Assembly: GCF_012979235.1 (NCBI RefSeq)
Contig: NZ_JAATWC010000007.1
Coordinates: 1-64,000 of the forward strand
DNA from: Dissulfurirhabdus thermomarina
GTDB lineage: Bacteria; Desulfobacterota; Dissulfuribacteria; Dissulfuribacterales; Dissulfurirhabdaceae
Direction: 5' to 3'
DNA length: 64,000 nt
The position numbers were made by a program, and so were the translations under genes. Within the stretch, counting starts at the first letter, position 1, and each line of letters opens with the position of its first letter. The notes beneath the pieces are model-generated. The model searched no databases and had not been told where the DNA came from. It saw nothing but the letters and a program-made list of their open reading frames with translations. Shown here one piece after another: positions 44,949-53,658 of the stretch.

Positions 44949-46160
44949 ATGAGTGAAGAACGCATCATCACCGATCTGATAAAGAAGCCCTACGACCCGA
45001 ACCTGGCCGAGCAGCTCTTCGACCCGGCCAAGCCCATGGCCAACCGGATCACCGACATCGGGCCCCCGCACTACGAGCAGTTCTTCCCGCCGGTCATCAA
45101 GAAGAACTACGGCAAGTGGAAGAGCCACGAGATCGTCCAGCCGGGCGTCATCAAGTACACCAGCGAGACGGGCGACGTCTGCTACGCGGTCCGCGTGGGC
45201 TCGGCCCGCCTCATCACCACGGACCTCATCCGCGAGATCGCCGAGATCGCCGACAAGTACTGTGAAGGCTACTGTCGCTGGACCACCCGGAACAACGTGG
45301 AGTTCCACGTGACCGACGAGGCCACCCTCCGGGCCCTCCTGGACGACCTGAAGGGCCGCAAGTTCCCCGGCGGCTCCTACAAGTTCCCCGTGGGCGGCAC
45401 CGGCGCCTCGGTCACCAACATCGTCCACACCCAGGGCTGGGTCCACTGCCACACCCCGGCCATCGACGCCTCGGGCGTGGTGAAGGCCGTCATGGACGAC
45501 CTCTTCGACTACTTCGGCAGCCACAAGCTGCCGGCCCAGGTGCGCATCGCCCTGGCCTGCTGCCTCAACATGTGCGGCGCGGTGCATTGCTCCGACATCG
45601 CCATCCTGGGCATCCACCGCAAGCCCCCCCTGGTCGAGGACGAGCGGATCACCGGTGTCTGCGAGATCCCGCTGGCGGTCGCGGCCTGTCCGCTGGGCGC
45701 CATCAAGCCCGCCACCGTGGAGGTGGGCGGCGAGCAGAAGAAGACGGTCCGCGTCAACCAGGACCGGTGCATGTTCTGCGGCAACTGCTACACCATGTGC
45801 CCGGCCATGCCCCTGGCCGACGGCGAGGGCGACGGGATCGCCATCCTGGTGGGCGGCAAGATCTCCAACCGCGTGAGCGCCCCCAAGTTCTCGAAGCTGG
45901 TCATCCCCTACATCCCCAACGAGCCGCCGCGGTGGCCCACGGCCGTGAAGACGGTCCGCCGGATCCTCGAGACCTACGCCGCCAATGCCGACAAGTACGA
46001 GCGGCTCGGCGAGTGGGCGGAGCGCATCGGCTGGGAGCGCTTCTTCGAGAAGTGCGACATCCCGTTCACCGAAAAGTCCATCGACGACTACCGCTTGGCC
46101 TACACCACGTATCACACCACCACGCAGTTCAAGTGGAGCGTCCACACCGACAACCTTTGA
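44949..46160 (+). CDS. dsrB: Dissimilatory sulfite reductase subunit beta
   Basis: 403 residues. Catalytic siroheme-cluster ligands lie in [11 protein letters not shown] near 203-213, the DsrB signature. The ferredoxin domain has [17 protein letters not shown] near 275. [14 protein letters not shown] near 108 and [20 protein letters not shown] near 142 line the substrate channel. Starts 36 bases after dsrA with AGGAGGAAG upstream. Confidence 0.98.
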   Translation: MSEERIITDLIKKPYDPNLAEQLFDPAKPMANRITDIGPPHYEQFFPPVIKKNYGKWKSHEIVQPGVIKYTSETGDVCYAVRVGSARLITTDLIREIAEIADKYCEGYCRWTTRNNVEFHVTDEATLRALLDDLKGRKFPGGSYKFPVGGTGASVTNIVHTQGWVHCHTPAIDASGVVKAVMDDLFDYFGSHKLPAQVRIALACCLNMCGAVHCSDIAILGIHRKPPLVEDERITGVCEIPLAVAACPLGAIKPATVEVGGEQKKTVRVNQDRCMFCGNCYTMCPAMPLADGEGDGIAILVGGKISNRVSAPKFSKLVIPYIPNEPPRWPTAVKTVRRILETYAANADKYERLGEWAERIGWERFFEKCDIPFTEKSIDDYRLAYTTYHTTTQFKWSVHTDNL

Positions 46161-46175
46161 GCAGAGGGGGACGTC

Positions 46176-46424
46176 ATGGCCGCAGACAAGGAAGAACTGA
46201 AGCAGAAGATCCTGGAATTCGCCACCAAGAAGGCCAAGCACAAGTCCAAGATGTACATCAAGGACTTGTACAAGGCCGACCCCGACGCCTCGCCGCGGGC
46301 GGTCAAGAACGCCGCCAACGAGCTGGTGCGGGAGGGGAAACTCGAGTTCTTCTCCTCCGGGAGCACCGTTATGTACGGGGTCCCCGGCTTCGGGAAGCCG
46401 CTCGAGGAGGGCGAGGGCGAATAG
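46176..46424 (+). CDS. dsrD: DsrD, winged-helix regulator of DsrAB
   Basis: 82 residues: ADKEELKQKILEFATKKAKHKSKMYIKDLYKADPDASPRAVKNAANELVREGKLEFFSSGSTVMYGV (described by its ends and length) is the compact DsrD winged helix. Reported as an allosteric activator of DsrAB and largely confined to reductive-type sulfite reducers and disproportionators. It lies 15 bases after dsrB and ends the operon at a terminator. Confidence 0.96.
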   Translation: MAADKEELKQKILEFATKKAKHKSKMYIKDLYKADPDASPRAVKNAANELVREGKLEFFSSGSTVMYGVPGFGKPLEEGEGE

Positions 46425-46455
46425 GCCCGGCCGGGATCGGCAACCCCAAAGATAC

Positions 46456-46491
46456 AGGCGCCCCCTTCCAGCCGGGAGGGGGCGCCTTTTT
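46456..46491 (+). terminator. Intrinsic terminator of dsrABD
   Basis: AGGCGCCCCCTTCC pairs with GGGAGGGGGCGCCT around a short AGCC loop and is followed by TTTTT. Lies about 30 bases after dsrD. Confidence 0.92.
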
Positions 46492-46527
46492 GCGCGCGTT
46501 CGGCCCCGCGGCGCCGGCGGCGGGGGT

Positions 46528-47193
46528 TCAGGCCTCCCGAGGGCGGGGGGACGGGGCCTGGCGGCCGGGGAGGATGCCGGCCGCTTCGAGGAGCCGGTCC
46601 AGGGGCCGGCCGAGGACGAAGTCCAGCGCCTCGGCGGAGAGGCCGAGGCGCCGGGCGGCCCGTGCGCGGAAGCGCGCCTCGGTTTCCTGGGCCTGGGCGA
46701 GCCGCCCGGCGGCGCCGGGGGCGGCGGCCCAGGCGTAGAGGTGTTTCGGTGGGAAGGCCCGGTCGTGGGCCTCGACGAGCTCGAGGACGGCGGGTGCCTC
46801 CGCGAGGAGATCCCGGCGGGAGAGGAGGTCCTGGAGGAAGAGGCCGGCCGCCGCCGCGGGCCGGCGGCAGTCCAGTACCCGGCACTCCAGGGGCCGCCGG
46901 GCGTAGATGCGGCAGGAGCGGTGCCGGGGCGCATAGAACCTGCAGGCCCAGGTGCCGGGCGCCCGGCCCCGGACCTTGATCATCTCGGCGGGGAGGTGGA
47001 GCAGGCGCCCGTCCCGGGGGTCCCGGGCGATCTCCCCGGCCCGGAGGGTCACGAGGTCCTCGGGGCGCAGGTGGCCCCCGGTGACGAGGTCCCGGTCGGA
47101 AAGATGCAGCGTGGGGCCGCCGGCGGTGCAGCAGGCCCCGCATCGGCGGCACCCGGCCGGGGGGTCGGCGGGGCCGGGGTGCCGGCGCGTCAA
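46528..47193 (-). CDS. YkgJ-type cysteine-cluster protein
   Basis: 221 residues from a TTG (47191-47193) that overlaps the upstream stop by 4 bases (TTGA). The N-terminal CRRCGACCTAGGP and later CRFYAPRHRSCRIYARRPLECRVLDC match the zinc/iron cysteine cluster family (YkgJ, CxxCxxCC). The rest is helical, with a DRAFPPKHLYAW segment. A longer in-frame extension upstream is Arg/Pro-rich and antisense-like, so it is rejected. Function unknown; last gene of a minus-strand group beside dsrABD. Confidence 0.75.
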   Translation of the reverse strand: MTRRHPGPADPPAGCRRCGACCTAGGPTLHLSDRDLVTGGHLRPEDLVTLRAGEIARDPRDGRLLHLPAEMIKVRGRAPGTWACRFYAPRHRSCRIYARRPLECRVLDCRRPAAAAGLFLQDLLSRRDLLAEAPAVLELVEAHDRAFPPKHLYAWAAAPGAAGRLAQAQETEARFRARAARRLGLSAEALDFVLGRPLDRLLEAAGILPGRQAPSPRPREA

Positions 47194-48932
47194 GGTTGCG
47201 ATCCGGGATCCGCGGCCCCGGAGCACAAGCGCTCCAGGCGGACGATGCCCTCGTCGAGGATGGCGGCCTGCTTCTTGGAACCCATCTCGCGGTAGATCCG
47301 GCTCGCCAGCCGATAGGCCTCGAGGGCCTTCTCCGGCTCGTCCTGGCGTTGGTAGACGTCGCCGATGCCGGTCAGGCAGAGCCCGGCCCGGCCCGCGTCG
47401 CCGGCGGACTCGGCGATCTCGAGCATGCGGAAGAGATAGGGGAGGGCCTTTTCCATCTGCTGTCGGTGGCGGTAGACGTCCACGATCTTCTCGGCGAGCA
47501 GATAGAAGCTCAGGGGATCGCCCTTTTTCTCGCACACGGCCAGGGCCCGCTGGTACAGGGGGAGGGCGCCGTTGAAGTCGCCGCGCTGGATGTGGAGGTC
47601 GCCGAGTTTTTCGCAGGCGTTGGCGGCCTCGGCGGCGCGGCCGAGGCGTTCGAAGACCTCGAGGGCCTGCCGGTACTTCTCCATGGCGTCGAGGGACCCC
47701 CCCTGGTTGCGCTCGATGTCGGCCTCCCGGTAGAGCCGGAGGGCCTCGGCGAGGGCCGCCTCGTCTTCGGGGCTCAAGGGGGCGGTTTCTTCCGGTTTCA
47801 TGTGTGCCTCCGCGGTTTTTGCTGGATGCTGGATGCGCCGGAGTGCCGCCCGGGCCACCTCCCCGACACTCACCCGGCGGAGCCGGTGGCCGTCGAAGAG
47901 GGAGAAGGCGGCCTCGTCGCCGGCCAGGCGGCCCAGGGGGCCGCCGGCCTCCCGGGCCCGGAGCCGGCCGAGGGCCCAGGCGGCATGGCCCCGGATCTCC
48001 GGGGCCGGGTCGGCGAGCAGGTCGAGGATGGGGAAGTAGGGGTGCCGTTTGACGATGTCGGGGTGGACCTCCCCGATCCGGCCCACGGCCCAGAGAACGG
48101 CGGCCCGGGCGGGCGGGTCCCGGAGGAAGGCCAGGAGGTTCCGGACGAAGGACCCATAGGGATCCGGGGCATGCCGGATGATCTCGCCGGCGGCCTCCAG
48201 GGTGCCCCAGCCGGCGGCGGCGGAGTCGGCGGCGGCGTAGATGAGCTGGCGGAGGAGGTCCCCCACGGCGGAGGGGTGCCGGCGGGCGGCCGCCGCCGCG
48301 GCCCGCCCGAGGGCGATCACCGCGCCCCAGCGCCGCTCGGGGTCGGGGCTGTAGAGGAGCCGCTGGATGCGCCGGAGGACCAGGGGGTCCGCCTCGGCGG
48401 CCGCCTCGAGGGCCGGGTGGTCGCCGCGGGCCACCAGGCTTTCCACCTCTCGTTTCCCGAGGCGGCGGGCGGGTCGGGGCGGCGGCGGTGGGGGCTGGGC
48501 CCGGAGCCGCCGCCGGACCCCGTCCTGGGCGACCTCGGCGATGTCCGCCCGCAGCTTGAGGAAGAACAGGACCCCCCGGACGGTGCGCCCGTCCTCGCTG
48601 CGCCCGGCGGGATGCACGAGGTGCCCCCGGGGATCGTAGTGATCGACCTGGGCCTCGAGGTAGTCCGTCTCAGGGAGCAGGTTCCAGGCGAGGTCCCAGT
48701 CGTAGTCGCAGGCGAGGCCCAGGGCCTCCGAGTAGGCGGCGCCCAGGTTGCGGCCGGTGACGTCGCAGACGTAGACGGCGCCGCAGGCGCAGGCGCCGTA
48801 GGAGAAGTCGCCCAGATGCCGGGGTTCCATCTCCCGGGGCGGCGCAAAGGCGCCGCCGCAGAAGGGACACCGGGGTTCGTGGGAGGCGAGGCCGCGGCCC
48901 ATGTCGGGGGTCCTGCCCGGGGCGGGAGTCAC
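47190..48932 (-). CDS. DVU0298-like HEAT-repeat protein fused to TPR domain
   Basis: 580 residues. A Cys-rich start (CPFCGGAF, GACACGAVYVC) is followed by HEAT-type repeats (about 150-340) with ERRWGAVIALGRAAA, GWGTLEAAGEII and IRGHAAWALGRL, as in the DVU0298 family of sulfate reducers. After HMKPEETAPL (near 378) come TPR repeats (EKYRQALEVFERLGRAAEAANACEKLGDLHIQRGDF region) to the end. The two halves are in one frame without a stop; a second start at the internal Met is possible. GTG start overlaps the next upstream gene's stop. Role unknown, but the family tracks with dsr genes. Confidence 0.75.
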   Translation of the reverse strand: MTPAPGRTPDMGRGLASHEPRCPFCGGAFAPPREMEPRHLGDFSYGACACGAVYVCDVTGRNLGAAYSEALGLACDYDWDLAWNLLPETDYLEAQVDHYDPRGHLVHPAGRSEDGRTVRGVLFFLKLRADIAEVAQDGVRRRLRAQPPPPPPRPARRLGKREVESLVARGDHPALEAAAEADPLVLRRIQRLLYSPDPERRWGAVIALGRAAAAAARRHPSAVGDLLRQLIYAAADSAAAGWGTLEAAGEIIRHAPDPYGSFVRNLLAFLRDPPARAAVLWAVGRIGEVHPDIVKRHPYFPILDLLADPAPEIRGHAAWALGRLRAREAGGPLGRLAGDEAAFSLFDGHRLRRVSVGEVARAALRRIQHPAKTAEAHMKPEETAPLSPEDEAALAEALRLYREADIERNQGGSLDAMEKYRQALEVFERLGRAAEAANACEKLGDLHIQRGDFNGALPLYQRALAVCEKKGDPLSFYLLAEKIVDVYRHRQQMEKALPYLFRMLEIAESAGDAGRAGLCLTGIGDVYQRQDEPEKALEAYRLASRIYREMGSKKQAAILDEGIVRLERLCSGAADPGSQP

Positions 48933-49555
48933 CCGGACAACTTCGCGAGGAAGTCCGGGTGGACGGGATAGCCGAGCTGCCGGGCCTTTTCGGCCGCCTC
49001 CCGGGCCCGGCCGGTGTCACCGGCGTAGTAGCAGGCGACGGCCAGGTTGTTGTGGGCCAGGCCGAAGGTGGGGGCGAGGGAGACGGCCTTCTCCGCCACG
49101 GCCACCGCCTGCTCGGTGCGGCCGAGTTCCACGAGGACCGTGGTGAGGTTCGTGAGGGCCGGTACCATCTCGGGCTTGATCTCGAGGGCCCGCTCGAAGT
49201 GCTCGGCGGCCTTCTCCCATTCCTGCATCTGGATGCAGGCGGAGCCGATGTTGGCGTGGGCCTCGGCGGAGTCGGGGCGAAGCTTCAGCGCCGCCTCGTT
49301 CTCCCGTATCCCCTCCTCGAAGCGGCCGAGCTGGAAGAGGACCGTTCCGAGGTTGATGCGCAGCTCGTAGCCGGCGGGGTCGATCTCGAGGCCCTTTCGG
49401 AAGGCGGCCAGGGCGTCCTCGAGCCGGCCCTCCTTCCAGTAGGCCAGCGCCAGCCGGTGGTGGGCGATGACGGAGTGGGGATTTTCCCGGGCTTCCTTCT
49501 CGAGGTCGGCGAGGGGGGTGGAGGCCCCGGTCGGGTTGTCCGTGCGCGGTGGCAT
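48929..49555 (-). CDS. TPR-repeat protein
   Basis: 208 residues, essentially all TPR: five or so repeats such as AYWKEGRLEDALAAFRKGLEIDP, LFQLGRFEEGIRENEAALKLRP, CIQMQEWEKAAEHFERALEIKP and AVACYYAGDTGRAREAAEKAR. No signal peptide, so it is cytoplasmic. First gene of a three-gene minus-strand operon (TPR, DVU0298-like, YkgJ-like), each joined by a 4-base overlap. Confidence 0.85.
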   Translation of the reverse strand: MPPRTDNPTGASTPLADLEKEARENPHSVIAHHRLALAYWKEGRLEDALAAFRKGLEIDPAGYELRINLGTVLFQLGRFEEGIRENEAALKLRPDSAEAHANIGSACIQMQEWEKAAEHFERALEIKPEMVPALTNLTTVLVELGRTEQAVAVAEKAVSLAPTFGLAHNNLAVACYYAGDTGRAREAAEKARQLGYPVHPDFLAKLSG

Positions 49556-49612
49556 GGTGATCTCCTTGCAGGAATTTTCCGGGAAAATACCACAGGTGGG
49601 GCGGCCCCGTCA

Positions 49613-50233
49613 TCACCCGCGGCGGGACCCTGCCGGCGGGGTGCCGGGGCCGAACTCGTCCGCGCCGTCGCCGGGGTAGGCGAAGCAGTCGTCGGGTGGA
49701 GGCTTCCCCGGCTCGGGCCAATGGCCGGGAACGGGGTCGGGGCCCTCGAGGGCCACGGTCCCGGGCCTGCGGTCCTTCAGGGCCGGGGCACGGCGCAGGT
49801 CCACCTCGGGGACCTCCCAGGAGAACTCGATGGGGATCCCGTTGGGGTCGAAGGCGTAGATGGAGTGGAGGAAGCCGTGGTCGATGATCTCCGAGACCCA
49901 GAAGCCCGCGGCGTCGATTCGGGCCTTGAGCCGGCAGAGATCCTCGGCGGATTCCACGCCGAAGGAGACATGATCGAAGCCGAAGGGGCCCCGGACGGGA
50001 TACCCGTGGTCCTTCTCGGGGAGGGGCTCCACGCCGTCCCACTCGAAGAAGGTCACCATGTCCCGGCCGGAGACGGCCAGGAAATACTGCCGCTGGCCGG
50101 GGCGGCCCATGCCGGCGATGAGGCGCATGCCCAACAGATCCCGCCAGAAGCGGATCGTGGCGTCCATGTCGCGGGTGGCCATGGCCACGTGGTTGATGCC
50201 GGTGTAGCGGACGGTGACGGGAGGGGTCGGCAT
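49613..50233 (-). CDS. VOC (glyoxalase/bleomycin-resistance) family protein
   Basis: 206 residues. VRYTGINHVAMATRDMDATIRFWRDLLGMRLI at the start (ends given) and FGFDHVSFGVESAEDLCRLKARIDAAGF near 87-115 are the paired betaalphabetabetabeta modules. AFDPNGIPIEFSW near 131 holds the Glu metal ligand; His ligands lie in NHVA and DHVSF. Substrate unknown. Divergent from the dsrM operon, whose promoter lies in the shared gap. Confidence 0.85.
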   Translation of the reverse strand: MPTPPVTVRYTGINHVAMATRDMDATIRFWRDLLGMRLIAGMGRPGQRQYFLAVSGRDMVTFFEWDGVEPLPEKDHGYPVRGPFGFDHVSFGVESAEDLCRLKARIDAAGFWVSEIIDHGFLHSIYAFDPNGIPIEFSWEVPEVDLRRAPALKDRRPGTVALEGPDPVPGHWPEPGKPPPDDCFAYPGDGADEFGPGTPPAGSRRG

Positions 50234-50312
50234 GGTCGGTGTCCATCGAAAAATGGATTCGTCTTTAGCATTCTATACCACGCCGCGCCGACGGGACACC
50301 CGGGAGGCGGCC

Positions 50313-50341
50313 TTGACAGCCTGGCGGTTATTGTCTATAGA
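50313..50341 (+). promoter_or_regulatory. Near-consensus sigma-70 promoter of the dsrMKJOP operon
   Basis: TTGACA (50313-50318), exactly 17 bases, TATAGA (50336-50341). Predicted start near 50348, about 100 bases before the RsbRD_N gene. The -10 lies inside a 12-base palindrome TGTCTATAGACA (50332-50343). Confidence 0.75.
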
Positions 50342-50344
50342 CAT

Positions 50345-50359
50345 CATTCACGGTGAATG
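50345..50359 (+). promoter_or_regulatory. Palindromic operator candidate at the dsrMKJOP start site
   Basis: A perfect 15-base dyad CATTCAC-G-GTGAATG covers the predicted transcription start. It is immediately downstream of the TGTCTATAGACA palindrome. This is where a repressor would act. I cannot name the regulator. Confidence 0.45.
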
Positions 50360-50447
50360 GCGATTCAGGTTTTGGGCCGGTCGTGCCGCGGCTGGCCGCC
50401 TGGGCCCCGGCAGGGACCGGGCGGCGGCGGGCAAGGGAGGGAACACG

Positions 50448-50984
50448 GTGAGCCTCGTTCAGCTCTTGAGCCAGAAGAAGGCCGGGCTGCTCAGGGAGTG
50501 GGTCTCCAGGGTCCTGGAGACGTATCCCGACGAGGCCGCGCGGTTTCTCAAGGGCCAGAAGGATCCCTTCGCCAACCCGGTCCGCCACATCGTCGTGGAG
50601 TCGCTGGAAGGCCTCTACGACGGGCTGCTCGGCGAGCGCGGCGACGACGACGTCCGCACGGCCCTCGACCGCATCGTCCGCACCCGGGCGGTCCAGGATT
50701 TCACCCCGTCGCAGGCGACGGGGTTTGTCTTTCTCCTGAAGGCGGTGGTTCGCGAAGGTCTCTCGCGGGCGGAGTCCGAGGCCCTGGCGGGGGAACTCCG
50801 CGAGTTCGAAGACCGCCTGGACGGCCTGGCCCTCCTGGCCTTCGACATCTACATGTCCTGCCGCGAGCGCCTCTTCGAGCTGAAGGTGAAGGAGATCCGC
50901 AGCGGCACGGCGGCCTTGCTGGGGCGGGCCAAGTGCCCCTCGGCCGTGTTCAGGGAACGAGAGGGAGGGGAGAGCCCGCATTGA
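50448..50984 (+). CDS. RsbRD N-terminal-domain protein preceding dsrM
   Basis: 178 residues from GTG 50448 (GGGAGGG upstream). A globin-like all-helical RsbT-coantagonist domain: LLSQKKAGLLREWVSRVLETYPDEAARFLKGQKDPFANPV (ends given), then DFTPSQATGFVFLLKAVVRE and AFDIYMSCRERLFELKVKEI. In many sulfate reducers a gene of this type stands directly before dsrMKJOP; its task is not established. A sensory or assembly role for the complex is an inference from position. Confidence 0.82.
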   Translation: MSLVQLLSQKKAGLLREWVSRVLETYPDEAARFLKGQKDPFANPVRHIVVESLEGLYDGLLGERGDDDVRTALDRIVRTRAVQDFTPSQATGFVFLLKAVVREGLSRAESEALAGELREFEDRLDGLALLAFDIYMSCRERLFELKVKEIRSGTAALLGRAKCPSAVFREREGGESPH

Positions 50985-51051
50985 GGCCCGGCGGCCGCGC
51001 GGGTGAAGGCAAGTTAGCGGTTACCCTTTTGGACGAAGCGAGGTAAGGCAA

Positions 51052-52038
51052 ATGACGGCATTGTATTCCCTTCTGGCAGTCCTGGTGCTCGCACTGGTCG
51101 CCTACCTGGGGGCAGAGGCCGGCCTGCACACCCTCTTCGGGGTGGTGATCCCCTACGCAGCCTTCCTGCTGTTCGTGGGCGGCTTCATCTGGCGGGTGGT
51201 TCGGTGGGGCAAGTCCCCGGTGCCCTTCCGGATCCCGACCACCTGCGGGCAGGAGAAGTCCCTGCCCTGGATCAAGCAGAACAAGTTCGACAACCCGAGC
51301 ACTACGGGCGGGGTGATCGTCCGGATGCTCCTCGAGGCCTTCCTGTTCCGGTCCCTTTTCCGGAACACCAAGGCGCGGCTCCAGGACGGGAACCTGGTCT
51401 ACCGCTGGACGCGGTGGCTGTGGCTCTTCGGCCTCATGTTCCACGTCTCCTTCCTGGTGATCTTCGTCCGCCACTTCCGGCTGCTCACCCAGCCGGTCCC
51501 GGGCTTCGTCCAGTTTCTCGACGCCCTGGACGGCATGTTCCAGATCGGGGCGCCCCAGCTCTACATCACCGACGTCCTCATCTTGACGGGGCTCACCTTC
51601 CTGCTTCTTCGCCGGTTCTTCATCCCGCAGGTCCGCTACATCTCCCTGGCCAACGACTACTTCCCCCTCTTCCTCCTGCTGGGGGTGGCTGTGACGGGCG
51701 TCCTCATGCGCTACTTCAGCCGGGTGGACGTGGTCGGCATCAAGGAGCTGGCGGTGGGGCTGGCGAGCCTCCATCCCACGGTGCCGCAGGGGCTCCAGTC
51801 CCTCTTCTTCGTGCATCTGTTCCTGGTGAGCGTGCTGGTGGCCTACTTCCCCTTCAGCAAGCTCATGCACATGGGCGGCGTCTTCCTGAGCCCCACCCGG
51901 AACCTCGCCAACAACAGCCGCATGAAGCGGCACATCAACCCGTGGAACTACCCGGTCAAGGTCCACAGCTACGAGGCCTACGAGGACGAGTTCCGTGAAC
52001 TCATGAAGCAGGCCGGAATTCCGGTGGAGAAGGAATAA
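51052..52038 (+). CDS. dsrM: DsrM, membrane b-type subunit of DsrMKJOP
   Basis: 328 residues, NarI-like membrane protein with about six helices (one at 1-25; LWLFGLMFHVSFLVIFVRHFR near 122; LFLLLGVAVTGVLMRYF near 205; FFVHLFLVSVLVAYFPFSKLMH near 258). The His residues in these helices are the heme b ligands. It connects the menaquinone pool to cytosolic DsrK. Starts 67 bases after the RsbRD_N gene with GAGGTAAGG upstream. Confidence 0.96.
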   Translation: MTALYSLLAVLVLALVAYLGAEAGLHTLFGVVIPYAAFLLFVGGFIWRVVRWGKSPVPFRIPTTCGQEKSLPWIKQNKFDNPSTTGGVIVRMLLEAFLFRSLFRNTKARLQDGNLVYRWTRWLWLFGLMFHVSFLVIFVRHFRLLTQPVPGFVQFLDALDGMFQIGAPQLYITDVLILTGLTFLLLRRFFIPQVRYISLANDYFPLFLLLGVAVTGVLMRYFSRVDVVGIKELAVGLASLHPTVPQGLQSLFFVHLFLVSVLVAYFPFSKLMHMGGVFLSPTRNLANNSRMKRHINPWNYPVKVHSYEAYEDEFRELMKQAGIPVEKE

Positions 52039-52041
52039 GCC

Positions 52042-53658
52042 ATGGCCAAGACACCTACGCCGAAAGAGATTCTGAGGATCGACCACAGGCCGCCGAAGAC
52101 GGGCTGGATGGACACCCCCGTCCGTTTCAAGCCCGGCACCTGGTGCTACCCGGGTTCGAAGGACGCGCTGGAGTACCTCGGCTACCCCAACATCCGGGAC
52201 TGGATGCCCACGGACGAGGACTGGAAGCTCCCCGAGAACTGGAAGGAGATCATCCTCGAGGGGATGGCCGACCGGCTCGACAAGTACCGCTCCTTCAAGG
52301 TCTTCATGGACATCTGCGTGCGGTGCGGGGCCTGCGCCGACAAGTGCCACTTCTTCCTGGGTTCCGGAGACCCGAAGAACATGCCGGTGCTCCGGGCCGA
52401 GCTCTTGCGTTCCATCTACCGGCGGGAGTTCACCAAGGCCGGAAAGCTCCTCGGCCGGCTCGCGGGGGCGCGGGAGCTCACCACCGACGTCATCAAGGAG
52501 TGGTTCTACTACTTCTACCAGTGCACGGAGTGCCGCCGGTGCTCGGTGTTCTGCCCCTACGGCATCGACACCGCCGAGATCACCATGATGGCCCGGGAGC
52601 TCCTCCACCTCCTCGGCATCAACATCAACTGGATCATGACCCCGGTGGCCAACTGCACCCGCACCGGGAACCACATGGGGCTCCAGCCCCACACCTTCAA
52701 GGAGAACATCGAGTACCTCTGCGACGACATCGAGGAATACACGGGCATCCGCATCACGCCGAGCTTCAACCGGAAGGGTGCCGAGGTCCTCTTCGTGACG
52801 CCGTCGGCCGACGTCTTCGCCGAGCCCGGCATCTACACCTGCATGGGCTACCTCCTGCTCTTCGAGCACATCGGGCTCGACTACACCTGGAGCACCTACA
52901 ACTCGGAGGGCGGCAACTTCGGGCTCTTCACCTCCCACGAGCAGATGAAGAAGCTCAACGCCAAGATCTACCTCGAGGCGAAGCGGCTCGGGGTCAAGTG
53001 GATCCTGGGCGGCGAGTGCGGCCACATGTGGCGGGTGATCCACCAGTACATGGACACCCTGAACGGCCCGGCGGACTTCCTCGAGGTGCCGGTCTCGCCC
53101 GTCACGGGGACCACCTTCGAGAACGCCGCCTCCACGAAGATGGTCCACATCAGCGAGTTCACCGCGGACCTCATCAAGCACGGAAAGCTCCGCCTCGATC
53201 CGAGCCGGAACGCCGGGATCGTGGCCACCTTCCACGACTCCTGCAATCCCTCCCGGGCCATGGGCCTCCTGGAAGAACCCCGCTACATCCTGAAGAACGT
53301 GGTGCCGGAATTCCACGAGATGCCGGAGAACACCATCCGGGAGCAGACCTTCTGCTGCGGCTCGGGCACCGGCCTCAACACCGACGAGTTCATGGAGATG
53401 CGGATGCGCGGCGGGCTCCCGCGTGCCAACGCGGTGAGGTACGTCCACGACAAGTACGGGGTGAACCGCCTCGCCTGTGTCTGTGCCATCGACCGGGCGA
53501 CGCTGTCCACCCTCATGGATTACTGGGTCCCCGAGGTGACCGTCAGCGGCGTCTCCGAGCTCGTCGGCAACGCCCTGGTGATGGAAGGCGAAAAGAAACG
53601 GGAGACCAACCTGCGCGGCGAACCGCTCGCCGGGACGGAGGGCGAATCCGATGTATGA
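52042..53658 (+). CDS. dsrK: DsrK, iron-sulfur (HdrD-like) subunit of DsrMKJOP
   Basis: 538 residues, cytoplasmic. Two [4Fe-4S] motifs, CVRCGACADKCHFF near 93 and CTECRRCSVFCPYG near 155, are followed by CCG-type catalytic domains; FCCGSGTGLNTDEF near 437 is the non-cubane cluster region that reduces heterodisulfide-like DsrC trisulfide. GECGHMWRV near 324 is the first CCG-like block. Starts 3 bases after dsrM and overlaps dsrJ. Confidence 0.96.
   Translation: MAKTPTPKEILRIDHRPPKTGWMDTPVRFKPGTWCYPGSKDALEYLGYPNIRDWMPTDEDWKLPENWKEIILEGMADRLDKYRSFKVFMDICVRCGACADKCHFFLGSGDPKNMPVLRAELLRSIYRREFTKAGKLLGRLAGARELTTDVIKEWFYYFYQCTECRRCSVFCPYGIDTAEITMMARELLHLLGININWIMTPVANCTRTGNHMGLQPHTFKENIEYLCDDIEEYTGIRITPSFNRKGAEVLFVTPSADVFAEPGIYTCMGYLLLFEHIGLDYTWSTYNSEGGNFGLFTSHEQMKKLNAKIYLEAKRLGVKWILGGECGHMWRVIHQYMDTLNGPADFLEVPVSPVTGTTFENAASTKMVHISEFTADLIKHGKLRLDPSRNAGIVATFHDSCNPSRAMGLLEEPRYILKNVVPEFHEMPENTIREQTFCCGSGTGLNTDEFMEMRMRGGLPRANAVRYVHDKYGVNRLACVCAIDRATLSTLMDYWVPEVTVSGVSELVGNALVMEGEKKRETNLRGEPLAGTEGESDV

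Noticed and set aside
46194-46424. Overlap of a long minus-strand frame with dsrD, suggesting an antisense gene
   Set aside because: dsrD is a clear family match with a ribosome site; the antisense frame is compositional.
47190-47810. Separate TPR gene starting at the internal Met near 47800
   Set aside because: The frame runs through without a stop from the HEAT part and no ribosome site stands out before the Met; kept as a fusion, with the alternative noted.
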